This document shows, piece by piece, positions 1 to 8,401 of a stretch of 64,000 nt of DNA. The notes under the pieces were generated by a model. It did no database searches. It had not been told where the DNA came from and worked only from the letters and a program-made list of their open reading frames with translations. Numbering within the stretch: the first letter of the stretch is position 1; each line of letters opens with the position of its first letter. The stretch is taken from assembly GCF_003430825.1 (NCBI RefSeq), contig NZ_CP024047.1, positions 3,348,001 to 3,412,000 of the forward strand, given 5' to 3'. A program made the translations under genes and the position numbers. The stretch comes from Natrarchaeobaculum sulfurireducens (GTDB lineage: Archaea; Halobacteriota; Halobacteria; Halobacteriales; Natrialbaceae).

Positions 1-1632
1 TCCGCGGATCTCGAACACGAACTGTTCGACGAGTTTGATGTAGACAGACACACCTTCCGATCGGTGCTGCAAGATGTCGGTGTCGTAATAGACCTGGCCG
101 AACTATCGTGGGACTCGCTGTACTCTCTACTGTCGGCTCTTCCGGAAATTAATCCGAGTGACAGTCGCGTCAAAAAGCTCTACAGCCTGATACTGTCCAA
201 GGATGGTTCTCCTCCTAACGAGCACGTAGACTCCTTCACACGGGACGGGAAGGTTCTCGCTGAACACGATGGCGAGACGTCGTACCATCGCATAAAAAAC
301 GTTCGATACTCGAGAACAGAGTCGCTTCCAGAAGCTATCCGTGATTCGTACCCGGAGTTAGTAGTAAACACCAGCTTCGGGAGTTCCAAAGTTGCCGACG
401 TTCTCGGGGTAAAAACTCTCTCAATGGATTCAGTTGAACTAACAGAGATCGAACCGACTGAATACCCCCTGAACGGGCGCGACAAACAAGAGTTCAAGCA
501 GCTCAAGCAGTACGTGTATGGCCTTCGTCTTGATCAGCAGAACGAGTCCCGAGATCGGGCTACGATCAAGCAGTTGGATATCCGAATCTGTGAAGCGTTT
601 CAGGCTAAGGCAATCGTAGACGATACCACGATACCCATCGAACTCAAACGGGGGGACTTCGTACTCTGGAACTCGGTAGCCTATGTGCTTCCGATGGAGT
701 TGAACTTCGCGGGCCCCCTCCTCACCAACGAGGACTTCGCTGCCTTAGTCGGGGATGTATTCTCCTCCGCTTTGGACGTCAACATCAGGAACGAGGTCTA
801 CATGTTAGCAACGGCGGGCGACCGCGAGCGGGTATTTGGAATCCTCACCGGAAGAGACAGTACTGTCTTGGACGATGCGAGACGTCGAATGAGTTCTGGC
901 CCCTCTGACCTCGGAGACATCACTCCACCCGAGATCAACCGGCGAGAAAATAGTACGCTGTCAGGCGAACTGAGCGGAGATAACCCTTCTCCGGACAGGG
1001 AAAACCGTGATGAGAAAGAGCCGCAGAGTGCCGAGGACCTGACGCCCACTGATGTCGGTAGTGTCCGCACCGAACGAGGGAGTGTCGAACTAATAGAATC
1101 GCGAACCATTTCAGTTCGACAAACTCCAACTCCGACAGGTCCTCCCACACGTGAACAATCGTACAGGCAAGCTGACGGTCCTCGGGCGGAGACACTCTGC
1201 ACGAAGTTTGAGGAGGAGCAGGGCCGGTTCCCAATACCCGTGGGACACATACAGGGGTACGACTCCTATCGCTGTGACATTATCTCGTTCAAGACAGAAG
1301 CCAAGCGAGCCCAATTCTGTGACGAAAGTGATCCGACACTAATTGACAGATACATAGAGGTGAAAGCCAGAAGCAGCAAAAAAGGAAGTATTACTCTCTC
1401 GGGGAATGCTCTGCGAGCTGCGGAAGAGCACCGAAACCGATACTTCCTGTACAGGGCCTACGAGAGTACCGCGGACCGCGACTCGTACAAAGTGGTGGTT
1501 CTGAAGGACCCACTCGGATGTAACGAAGCCACCACGAGAAAAGTCAGTGTCAACCCATTCAAAACCGCCCAATCTACCGAATACGACGTCTCGGTTATAG
1601 GCGACCAAGAAGACGAGAGTGGGGCCAATTGA
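1..1632 (+). CDS. C-terminal part of a large DUF3883 (NOV-domain) protein; start lies outside the window
   Basis: The frame is open from the first base, so the true start is upstream; an internal GTG at 64 is not needed. The last 140 or so residues resemble DUF3883, the Protein-NO-VEIN C-terminal domain: a YDSYRCDI segment, then YIEVKAR, then a conserved strand and a helix with YFLYRAY. The D...ExK order is like that of PD-(D/E)XK nucleases. The region before it is charged and low in complexity, probably a linker. In haloarchaea this domain often ends very long proteins with an HSP90-like ATPase at the N-terminus, some of them near defence genes; that N-terminus cannot be seen here. Base composition is lower in G+C than the housekeeping genes downstream, which fits accessory DNA beside the integrase. 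Function is unknown beyond the domain. Confidence 0.7.
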   Translation, partial: SADLEHELFDEFDVDRHTFRSVLQDVGVVIDLAELSWDSLYSLLSALPEINPSDSRVKKLYSLILSKDGSPPNEHVDSFTRDGKVLAEHDGETSYHRIKNVRYSRTESLPEAIRDSYPELVVNTSFGSSKVADVLGVKTLSMDSVELTEIEPTEYPLNGRDKQEFKQLKQYVYGLRLDQQNESRDRATIKQLDIRICEAFQAKAIVDDTTIPIELKRGDFVLWNSVAYVLPMELNFAGPLLTNEDFAALVGDVFSSALDVNIRNEVYMLATAGDRERVFGILTGRDSTVLDDARRRMSSGPSDLGDITPPEINRRENSTLSGELSGDNPSPDRENRDEKEPQSAEDLTPTDVGSVRTERGSVELIESRTISVRQTPTPTGPPTREQSYRQADGPRAETLCTKFEEEQGRFPIPVGHIQGYDSYRCDIISFKTEAKRAQFCDESDPTLIDRYIEVKARSSKKGSITLSGNALRAAEEHRNRYFLYRAYESTADRDSYKVVVLKDPLGCNEATTRKVSVNPFKTAQSTEYDVSVIGDQEDESGAN

Positions 1633-1870
1633 ACACCAGAAACTGTCTTACCAGCTCTAACGCGGCCACCCTTGCTTCCGTGCGATCAACAAGAGGAACG
1701 AGCTTTTGCGCTGCGGGCCAGCTTTGCTGGCCCTCGGCAAAACATCGATGAAAAGCACGGCCTCGTCCCCCTCAGCTGCGGCTTCGAGGGGCTCCTTGGC
1801 CCGCTCGCCCACTTCGTTTGCTCGCGGTTCAACGGTAACGCCTCAGTCTGCACGTAATGAATGGTTCTGA
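1633..1870. other. Gene-free stretch with two hairpins
   Basis: No convincing coding frame is seen here. A strong hairpin lies at 1715-1733 (GGGCCAGC, loop TTT, GCTGGCCC) and a weaker one at 1768-1791 (CCCCTC/GAGGGG arms). No T-run follows either, so they are not classical terminators. They lie between convergent genes. Confidence 0.5.
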
Positions 1871-2140
1871 TTACTTCCGGCATTGGGGTGCGGAAATTTG
1901 ACCTGTATAAAACGGTGCCAGCGATACGGCAGTGAGGATTAGGAGCATCAACTCCGTCTGTGTCGAGACGCTGCTAGTAAGGCCAAACACACCAACTTCA
2001 AATGTCGCCATCCCGATTGGTAAGGTTGCAAATTGGTGAAATTTGAGAGCAGGCATTGAATCGGCTCGGTTGACAGACTTAATTACTTGGAAGATATTGT
2101 CGTCGTTGCCGAAGCTTCTCTCGCTCTGATCGCTGGTCAT
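1871..2140 (-). CDS. Small membrane protein overlapping the integrase 3' end
   Basis: About 89 residues from the ATG at 2140. The N-terminus is polar. The second half carries two hydrophobic stretches: one around LPIGMATFEVGVFGL and one around ELMLLILTAVSLAPF, ending in a short polar tail. This suggests two short membrane segments. It begins inside the integrase gene (62-bp overlap, same strand, different frame), which suggests coupled translation downstream of the integrase. I do not recognise a named family. The amino-acid composition looks protein-like rather than like a shadow frame, and no other gene competes for this stretch. Confidence 0.5.
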   Translation of the reverse strand: MTSDQSERSFGNDDNIFQVIKSVNRADSMPALKFHQFATLPIGMATFEVGVFGLTSSVSTQTELMLLILTAVSLAPFYTGQISAPQCRK

Positions 2141-3092
2141 AGTGCCTATCAAGAACCGCCTCGCTGGCGTCCATCCGATCGCTCACGACGTTTTCGGGAA
2201 CGTCAGATTTCAGAAAATAAGTGATCGCACCACGTCGGACGGGGTGTGGGCTCAACGAGGAAGGGCACGCATGTGAACGCTCAGTAGGTACCGCATCACA
2301 CTCATCAAGTTCTCTGTCGTGGGGGCAGCAATCGGCATACACGCACGGACGCGTGTACTGGTAGACGATCGTCCGGCCGCGGGTTCGGCTCAACCGATCG
2401 ATTTTCGTCGCAAACAGTGGCTCGCGTTCGTACTGATCACGGACTCCGGGGTGGTTAACCGAGAGCCAGTCATCAAGAATCTCACAGACCGTCTCACTCA
2501 GTGCAACGAGCCGCTCACTCTTCCGCCCATTTTTGAGTGAGGTCCCCTCCTCAGGCCGATGTACAAGAGTGAGATACTGCTCCTCGGAGCTGTAGTCCTC
2601 CCTATCGAGCCCGATCGCTGCGCCGATTCGGAGCCCCGTGTGCCAGAGGACCTCCATCAGCGCGTGTTCTAAGCGCGCGTATCGATATTGATTGAGAAAG
2701 TCTAAGATTTGTCGAGCACGATCTGGATTCAGTAATTCGGTGCGAGCATCAGCTTCGGTCGTAGTCGGGAGGATGATCTTCTCATCGAGTCCTGGTTCTA
2801 CCGCATCAATCGTCGCACAGAAGCGGAGGAACATTCGCAGGGTCGCCAGCTGTCCCTTCATGCTGGCTGTTGCGAGTTCGTCCTCGTTTCGTCGTTTGAC
2901 GCGGAACCGGTGGATGTCTCGCCCGCTAAAGTCGTTGAGATTGTCGATACCGTCCTGTTCACACCACTGGACGAACTGCTTGAGACGATACCGGTGAGAC
3001 TGGATCGTCGCCTCCGCGAGTTCGTGACTCCGTTCGTCGAGGTACATCTGCATGGCCTCTCCTGGTGCGAGTGGTTCGAGGGTGTCTGTCAT
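2079..3092 (-). CDS. Tyrosine recombinase / integrase (XerC/D-like, archaeal type)
   Basis: 337 residues. It cuts and rejoins DNA at specific sites through a covalent 3'-phosphotyrosine. The N-terminal SAM-like DNA-binding domain spans about residues 10-95; the catalytic domain follows. Catalytic Arg is R155 in TGLRIGA, the beta-hairpin Lys is K187 or K191, box II is H283-P-V-R286, and the nucleophile is Y318 in DRHYD. The His/Trp usually found in the LGH position is replaced (DRMDAS). A cysteine cluster (CVYADCC ... HAC, residues 250-276) before HPVRRG looks like a small zinc-binding insert, as seen in other haloarchaeal integrases. It is the only integrase in the window and marks this end as mobile or formerly mobile. 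No tRNA or obvious att pair is adjacent. Confidence 0.92.
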   Translation of the reverse strand: MTDTLEPLAPGEAMQMYLDERSHELAEATIQSHRYRLKQFVQWCEQDGIDNLNDFSGRDIHRFRVKRRNEDELATASMKGQLATLRMFLRFCATIDAVEPGLDEKIILPTTTEADARTELLNPDRARQILDFLNQYRYARLEHALMEVLWHTGLRIGAAIGLDREDYSSEEQYLTLVHRPEEGTSLKNGRKSERLVALSETVCEILDDWLSVNHPGVRDQYEREPLFATKIDRLSRTRGRTIVYQYTRPCVYADCCPHDRELDECDAVPTERSHACPSSLSPHPVRRGAITYFLKSDVPENVVSDRMDASEAVLDRHYDQRSEREKLRQRRQYLPSN

Positions 3093-3196
3093 GGTCTCTC
3101 ACTGAAGGCCGAAGACAGCGAGTTCTAAACGGCCGCTTGAGCGCTCCTTGCGTGCACTAACAGCTGGCTGAGACCCCGGAAGATTTTGGACGTTCC

Positions 3197-3262
3197 CCGT
3201 CAGGGCCCATAGAGCGAGCCGGACAGTTCGCGAGGGTCGCGGAATGATCTCTGACGGTTCGA
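3197..3262. repeat. Tandem repeat, copy 1 (66 bp identical)
   Basis: Identical to 3308-3373, offset 111 bp. The inner 61 bp (3197-3257) begin with CCGTCAG and end with CTGACGG, a 7-bp terminal inverted repeat. Weaker similarity continues past the identical part, so the original unit was about 111 bp. It lies in a 447-bp gene-free stretch (3093-3539) upstream of the integrase. Confidence 0.9.
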
Positions 3263-3268
3263 ACTAGA

Positions 3269-3293
3269 CGACGGCGAGCGAAGCGAGCCGTCG
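3269..3293. repeat. Hairpin in the repeat spacer
   Basis: CGACGGC and GCCGTCG arms of 7 bp around an 11-nt loop rich in GAGCGA. It sits between the two copies of the tandem repeat. No function can be assigned. Confidence 0.6.
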
Positions 3294-3307
3294 GCGTAGT
3301 TACGAAT

Positions 3308-3373
3308 CCGTCAGGGCCCATAGAGCGAGCCGGACAGTTCGCGAGGGTCGCGGAATGATCTCTGACGGTTCGA
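3308..3373. repeat. Tandem repeat, copy 2
   Basis: Second identical copy of 3197-3262, again bounded by CCGTCAG and CTGACGG (3308-3368). After 3373 it resembles the sequence after copy 1, but with substitutions. The overlapping minus-strand open frame here is just the translated repeat and is not called as a gene. I see nothing else in 3374-3539. Confidence 0.9.
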
Positions 3374-3539
3374 GCTGGACGGCGGCCAACGACCGCACCA
3401 ATCACTCAACGGATAGAAGCCAACGGAGGTGCTAAACTAGACAGTACTCCTAGCTGCCAATACCTACGGTTAACGGATGGTCTGTTCATACGAGAGTAAA
3501 TGGATCTTCAAGATCGGATGGGAATTGGCAGCATTGTCG

Positions 3540-4793
3540 TCAGTAGCTACTTGAAGATCCGTCTACGGTGACAGTTCCGTCGACATCGACAGCCGACCCT
3601 GGACCAACCGTGAGATCCCCACCGACAGTGAGGTCGCCAGTGGCCACGAACTGGTTGCCGTTGATCGTAACTGAACCGTCGACGATGATATCGCCGTTGA
3701 TGTCCAGTCGAGCACCCTGTCCAACTACGAGGTCACCGGTGACGAGAAGATCGCCGCTCGTTCGAAGCACATCTGCGTTCCAGACGACAGACCCGCCGAC
3801 ACGGACGTCTGCTACGCTTTCGACGACTGCACCGCCACCGAACTCGAGGTCTCCGCCCACAGTGATTCCCGATTCAGTCGTGGAAAGCCCGCGACCCTGT
3901 CCGGAAAGGGCAGTGTTTGAGAGCGTTCCACCGACGATAACACTCGTTGTTTCAAGATTCGATCCACCGCCGAGTAGCAGGTCGGCACAGACCTCGAGGG
4001 AGGCAGGCGAGCCACCGAGAGTACCGCCGTTAGCTATCTCCAGTGAGTTCCCGGTCGTAATCGAACCACCGACGTTCGCGCCGCCACTGAGTGTAACTAC
4101 GCCACCAGCGGTAACGTCGCCGTCAATCCGGGAGCCGCCAGTAGCGTCGACCGATCCACTCACGTCAACATCGCCGAGGACACGGCCAGCGCCCGATAGC
4201 GAGACGTTGTACGTACCGGCTATCGTATCAGTGGACTGACTGCCGAAGACGCTTGCCGTCGTTTCGTCACCCGTCGGCTCGAGACTGCAGGCAGAGATAG
4301 TTTGCCCAGGCGTGCCCAGGCACGTGATCTCAACCGATCGACGAGCTTCGACCCGTTCGGTTTCTCCCTCCGCAACGATATCTAGAACGACTGTTTCCGT
4401 TCGGTCACCGTTGCAGCTTACGGTCGCGATAACAGGTAACCGCTGTCTAGGACTAAACGTACCAGTAGGTAGCGGCGTCTCAACATCGACGTCGAGACCA
4501 CCTGACGAGACAACGTCGACGGTGACCGTTTCGAACGCTGATGAAAACCCGTTCGTTAGCTCGATCATCGAGATCGTCGTTCCGCTTTCGACCGTCGAGT
4601 CGAACAGCTGGATTCTGAGCAGCGCTTCGTCGTCTCGTCGCACGGCTAGATCGAAGGGACGAGTCATCCGTACCGTATCGAATGCTCCCGACACACCGAC
4701 GCTCAACAACCCACCACCGGCGAGCATAGCCAACGCAGTGCGTCGGCTCACACCGCCAGACCCACCTCGAGTGCGTCGTTTTTCTCGACTCAT
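3540..4793 (-). CDS. Secreted beta-helix (bactofilin-like) surface protein of the SipW cassette
   Basis: 417 residues. The N-terminus has an Arg pair (SRRTAL), a hydrophobic stretch and SGAF at about residue 37, the same leader end as in the other secreted proteins of this cluster. Residues 40-170 look like a beta-sandwich. From about residue 195 to the end the chain is built of short beta repeats of the type GDVxVxG, GGSxxxxG, ending VDVDGTVTVDG. This pattern suggests a right-handed beta-helix like bactofilins and polymer-forming cytoskeletal proteins, here exported. The ATG lies directly after the stop of the upstream gene (1-bp gap), so the two are surely co-transcribed. It could be a structural matrix or adhesin component; that role is inferred from context. 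Confidence 0.75.
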   Translation of the reverse strand: MSREKRRTRGGSGGVSRRTALAMLAGGGLLSVGVSGAFDTVRMTRPFDLAVRRDDEALLRIQLFDSTVESGTTISMIELTNGFSSAFETVTVDVVSSGGLDVDVETPLPTGTFSPRQRLPVIATVSCNGDRTETVVLDIVAEGETERVEARRSVEITCLGTPGQTISACSLEPTGDETTASVFGSQSTDTIAGTYNVSLSGAGRVLGDVDVSGSVDATGGSRIDGDVTAGGVVTLSGGANVGGSITTGNSLEIANGGTLGGSPASLEVCADLLLGGGSNLETTSVIVGGTLSNTALSGQGRGLSTTESGITVGGDLEFGGGAVVESVADVRVGGSVVWNADVLRTSGDLLVTGDLVVGQGARLDINGDIIVDGSVTINGNQFVATGDLTVGGDLTVGPGSAVDVDGTVTVDGSSSSY

Positions 4794-4794
4794 C

Positions 4795-5673
4795 CTAGGT
4801 CAGTATTTCTGTTACGAACTCGATGTTAGCGAGTTGTTCAAGCGCCGTCGTCTCACCGCGGGTGTCAACCTCGATACCGACCTCTGTGACCGCGCCGACC
4901 GGTAGTTCGATGGTCCTCGAGTACAGGTCGATGCCGCGGTCGAACTGGTCGGTACCGACCGTAATGCGAAACGGAAGCCGGAGCTGGCTGGCGACATCGA
5001 CGGTCTCACCGTCGGCATTGGTTGCTGTGACTGATACCTCGACTGTGTGACCGCTAGTTCCCGGTGTGCTAGGGTCGTCGATGTTCGCGACGAGAAACGC
5101 CGGTCGGTCTCTATCGCCGTTTCCACCGACGGTTCCGATCCTCGAGACGGCGTTCGGATTCACGTTCTCGAGGGTGAAACCCGCCAAGAAACCGTCACCG
5201 TCGGCAGCGACCAGATCAGAGGCCGTCATCCGGCCGTCCCAGCCGAGCTGCGCGAGCAGAGTCCCGTCGTTCGTCGGGTCAGCAACGACCTGGATGCGAC
5301 TTTCGGTCGGCTCAGATGAGTCGTCACTCGAGGCCGAGCCGTCATTTCCCGACTCGTCTCCCGCTGGATCGTCGGTCGGTCCGTCGGCTGGGTCGTCATC
5401 GGACCCGGCTCCCTCGCCCACGTTGTCGAGGTCATCGGAGTTCGAATCAGAGTCGGGTTCATCGCTGTCAGTCGGCTGGTCGTCACCAGCGTTCGAATCC
5501 TGGTCGGTCGATAGCACTGGACTATCGACGCCGGCAACACGGACCCACCCATCACCACTGCTTCCTTCGGAACTGACTCTAAACGCTCCACTGACGAGAA
5601 AGCCGCTGGCTCCGAAGACCAGAGTGCCTATTCCTATCAGTGTGTTACGTCGGCGAAGTGATGTCATCGTCAT
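4795..5673 (-). CDS. Secreted or anchored protein with acidic linker, SipW cassette
   Basis: 292 residues. Basic N-terminus (SLRRRNTL), one hydrophobic segment and SGAF near residue 31. Residues 55-125 are a very acidic Ser/Asp/Gly-rich linker. From about 125 a beta-rich domain follows (IQVVADPTNDGTLLAQLGW onward) with a DUF1102-like feel, including repeated NPNAVSRIG- and TVEVSVTATN-type strands. It lies 111 bp downstream of the smaller DUF1102 protein and 1 bp upstream of the beta-helix gene. Probably an exported subunit or adaptor processed by the neighbouring signal peptidase. The domain assignment is weaker than for the 174-residue neighbour. Confidence 0.7.
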   Translation of the reverse strand: MTMTSLRRRNTLIGIGTLVFGASGFLVSGAFRVSSEGSSGDGWVRVAGVDSPVLSTDQDSNAGDDQPTDSDEPDSDSNSDDLDNVGEGAGSDDDPADGPTDDPAGDESGNDGSASSDDSSEPTESRIQVVADPTNDGTLLAQLGWDGRMTASDLVAADGDGFLAGFTLENVNPNAVSRIGTVGGNGDRDRPAFLVANIDDPSTPGTSGHTVEVSVTATNADGETVDVASQLRLPFRITVGTDQFDRGIDLYSRTIELPVGAVTEVGIEVDTRGETTALEQLANIEFVTEILT

Positions 5674-5784
5674 GTCTGGTGACCGAACTGTTTTTCAGGA
5701 GCGGCCAGTTGTGTCGGTTAGCGGGGTAATCGAACGGGGTACTAGTGGTGTCGAGTTCGCTTCTGCTATCCCCCAAAAGCGTCT

Positions 5785-6309
5785 CTACTCCGCTGCAGCG
5801 TCGGACTCTGCGATGATGGTGATCTGGTGTGGCTCTCCCCCTTCGGGTTCGGTGTAGCCACCTTCGCGGGTGTTCACTTCCAGGCCGACACTGATCGTCT
5901 CACCGACATCGATTCCGACACCATCTGTGAGGTTATCCCCATCGTCGGCGACAGTAAACGTCAGTCCCTCGACGTCTTCGAGGTCAAGCCGGGCTTCGAC
6001 GTCTTGTGAGCCGTTGTTCGTCAGGTCGAAGACTTCGAAGAACGTCGTGACTGCGTCCTCGTTGAGACTATCATCAGCTTCCAAACTGAAGACGATGACC
6101 TCGTTGTCACCGGCCCCACTTTCTTCCGTTCGTGCGATAGCATCGTTCGTGACGGTGATTCCGAGCTGGCCGCCAGCGTCGCCGGAGACGCTCACGTCGA
6201 AACTCCGCTGTGCTTCGACGCTGTCGAACGCACCGGAACCGCCGATGAGACCCGCACTGCCGGCCAAAACGCCCAATCCAATGATCGTGTTTCGTCGTGT
6301 AATTCCCAT
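5785..6309 (-). CDS. DUF1102 / TasA-CalY-like secreted subunit
   Basis: 174 residues. Leader: ITRRNTIIGLG, hydrophobic stretch, then GGSGAFDSVEAQRSFDVSV, a classic opening for haloarchaeal DUF1102 proteins. The rest is a compact beta domain: alternation of hydrophobic residues, NDAI/NNGSQDVEARLDL strands, and a final EPHQITIIAES strand. DUF1102 belongs with the TasA/camelysin group of exported filament subunits cut by SipW-type signal peptidases; the archaeal bundling pilus subunit of Pyrobaculum is a relative. Its neighbours are a SipW-like peptidase and two further SGAF-leader proteins. I therefore read it as the likely major fibre subunit, though polymerisation is not shown by sequence alone. 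Confidence 0.8.
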   Translation of the reverse strand: MGITRRNTIIGLGVLAGSAGLIGGSGAFDSVEAQRSFDVSVSGDAGGQLGITVTNDAIARTEESGAGDNEVIVFSLEADDSLNEDAVTTFFEVFDLTNNGSQDVEARLDLEDVEGLTFTVADDGDNLTDGVGIDVGETISVGLEVNTREGGYTEPEGGEPHQITIIAESDAAAE

Positions 6310-6485
6310 ACTGACTCCTGGTTCCCACCGGTCTTTGTATTGATCCGCCAGCCAGTAAAACAGGCAACGCCAGCCAACGAACCGGGCAACGCGATCCGGC
6401 GTTCAAGCTCACTGGTCCGTGATGCAGGCGGTGCCAGAAGCGGCGCAGTCCATCAGTAAGAAGGACACACTGGTCTGGAAACGGT

Positions 6486-7043
6486 TCAGTCACCAATCTC
6501 CGGCGGTATCTCGGTTGACCCAAAGTGCAGCCGCTGTGAATCGTATCGGTGGACGACAGCCGATAGAGAGATCGCGATAGCAAACAGTATACCAACGACA
6601 GTTACCGAGAGCGCCTCCGGGAACCATCCGATGTGGGCGAACGTGATCGACGCCGCACCGACCATCGCTAACCCGAGATAGTACAGCGGCCAGGGAATCG
6701 TCTTCGACGGCACCACCTCCAGATAAATATCCAAATTTTTCGCCCGCTCGGTCGCGACTAGCTCGTTGCCGACCCGGTCAAGGAGATCAGCGTCTTCGAG
6801 TTTCGAGAGATGGTGTTGCTGGATCGATGTGTAGACACGTTTGCGCTCGGTAGAAGTGAGCTCCTCGATGGGTTTGTCGTACTCCCAGGCAGCAACCTGT
6901 TCAGCGACATCGGAAAGTGTCGTTGCTCCGCCAGCCTGATTGCAAGCGTACAACACATACCGGCGTCGGTGGTTTCCGAGAGCAGTAAAGAGCGCGTCTT
7001 TTTCTTTTCGAGCATCTAACGTGGCAACTGGTCGTAAGCTCAT
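6486..7043 (-). CDS. Membrane-anchored winged-helix regulator (DUF7344 type)
   Basis: 185 residues. Residues 15-105 form a winged-helix domain: ALFTALGNHRRRYVLY, then TSTERKRVYTSIQQHHLSKLE as the recognition helix, then a wing ending in the ERAKNLDIYL segment. This matches the DUF7344 type common in haloarchaea. Residues 115-165 contain two transmembrane helices, and a short charged tail follows. Such an arrangement can couple an envelope signal to transcription. It sits between the signal peptidase and the fibre-subunit genes on the same strand, so it probably controls this cassette. The signal is unknown. Confidence 0.8.
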   Translation of the reverse strand: MSLRPVATLDARKEKDALFTALGNHRRRYVLYACNQAGGATTLSDVAEQVAAWEYDKPIEELTSTERKRVYTSIQQHHLSKLEDADLLDRVGNELVATERAKNLDIYLEVVPSKTIPWPLYYLGLAMVGAASITFAHIGWFPEALSVTVVGILFAIAISLSAVVHRYDSQRLHFGSTEIPPEIGD

Positions 7044-7144
7044 ATTGATCGATTAAACAGTATTTCTCATCGGATAGAGAGTTCGTCCGGACTTAACAGT
7101 TTCCTCGTCGGCCGTTTGTGTTTTTGAAATGTTATTTTGTCACA

Positions 7145-8305
7145 TCACCACCGTGGTGGTGGCGGGAGTCGTCGCTTGAGCCGTTCAACAAGAGTTAGTT
7201 CCCGACGTTTCGAACGGACCTTGATCCGGTCGGTACCGAGAGTTGTAAATGAAACAGCGATTACAGCTCCGGCTACAGTGGCGTTGATTGCGGCGAGTGC
7301 AACCACAGGATGGATAGCGTGTAAAGCAGCGATCAGCGACGGCGGCAGCACGACGAGGTATCGGTATTCACTGACAAAGCGGAGGTGAACCCCAGTCTCG
7401 TCGGGTGCGTGCATCGTTACCGACGTCTCGACTGTTGTCCCCCTTGGAATGTACGTATAGCCATCTGGAGGGTCGACGCCATCACTTGCGGGCTCGAGTA
7501 CCGTGATGACGGGGAGATGACCGCTGTTTCGCATTACGTAGGTGACGTCGGTCGAGTCACCAACACCGGCAACCCACTCGTCGTCGGTGGGTGATGTCGA
7601 ACTGACAAGTTCGTACTGGTAGGTGCCCGAGGGGAGTAACATCGAAGCGTTCACCGGAACGATGACGACGAGCGTAAGGATCGCGATCAAGACGAGCGCG
7701 TTTTGCAACGGGCTATCATCTGAGCGTCGGCGTGCTCGCCGGTCGGCAGTCCATCGGATCGCACTCATAATGTAGAGGGCAAGCCCAAGGACCAGGATAG
7801 TCGTCGAGACCGTTCTGATGTCAGGCGGATCGATTCCAAACGGTGTGAGCACCCGCTCTTGGACCGATTCGACCGTTCCGCTGACCGCAGTAACCGTCGC
7901 ACCGAGGCCCGGAATAACCACCAGATCACCGTCGAGTTGGAGTGCAACCGAGCGAACCTGTCCGTGCGCAACCGGCGGTTCGTCGCCGTCCTGGTCGAGG
8001 AACGGATTCGCATCCCCTTTTGTCAAGTACCCCTCACCCGTGACGGCCTCGACTCGGTGAGTAGTGACCTCGCCGCCACCGAGTTCCCGTGAGTCGAAGA
8101 CGATGACATCGCCCGGTTCGACCTCGCCAGCAAACAGCGCCGGGATGGCCACGAAGCCGTCGTTTGGCTCGAGCGTCGGAGACATGCTCCCAGTCTCCAC
8201 GAAGACGAGAAACGGCTGGCCAAGCAACTGCCCAAAGAGTAAGACGACGATCAGCGTGGCGAGAACGGCGGCGACAGCGTACTGCGTGAGGTCTCGCGGG
8301 TTCAT
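7145..8305 (-). CDS. Signal peptidase I, SipW/ER-like type with C-terminal extension
   Basis: 386 residues. An N-terminal membrane helix is followed by the S26 peptidase fold. The catalytic Ser is S40 in ETGSMSPTL; the general base is His in VTTHRV, as in SipW/ER-type enzymes rather than the Lys of bacterial LepB; KGDAN is the conserved Asp box. After about residue 170 come two more membrane helices enclosing an extracellular beta domain of about 100 residues, then a helix and a basic tail. This extension is longer than in housekeeping signal peptidases, suggesting a dedicated substrate-presenting domain. Its substrates are probably the SGAF-leader proteins encoded just downstream. Confidence 0.9.
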   Translation of the reverse strand: MNPRDLTQYAVAAVLATLIVVLLFGQLLGQPFLVFVETGSMSPTLEPNDGFVAIPALFAGEVEPGDVIVFDSRELGGGEVTTHRVEAVTGEGYLTKGDANPFLDQDGDEPPVAHGQVRSVALQLDGDLVVIPGLGATVTAVSGTVESVQERVLTPFGIDPPDIRTVSTTILVLGLALYIMSAIRWTADRRARRRSDDSPLQNALVLIAILTLVVIVPVNASMLLPSGTYQYELVSSTSPTDDEWVAGVGDSTDVTYVMRNSGHLPVITVLEPASDGVDPPDGYTYIPRGTTVETSVTMHAPDETGVHLRFVSEYRYLVVLPPSLIAALHAIHPVVALAAINATVAGAVIAVSFTTLGTDRIKVRSKRRELTLVERLKRRLPPPPRW

Positions 8306-8401
8306 GCCGATCGAGAGTCGCCAGCAAGGCAGTCTATCTGTAACTGTTCTTCCTGACAGGGCACCCAGGCGAGGCCGTCTCCACAGCTCAATCCGTCAGT
8401 C

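Noticed and set aside
3157-3405. 82-residue minus-strand frame with internal repeat
   Set aside because: It is the translated tandem DNA repeat; no start signal and no independent protein character.
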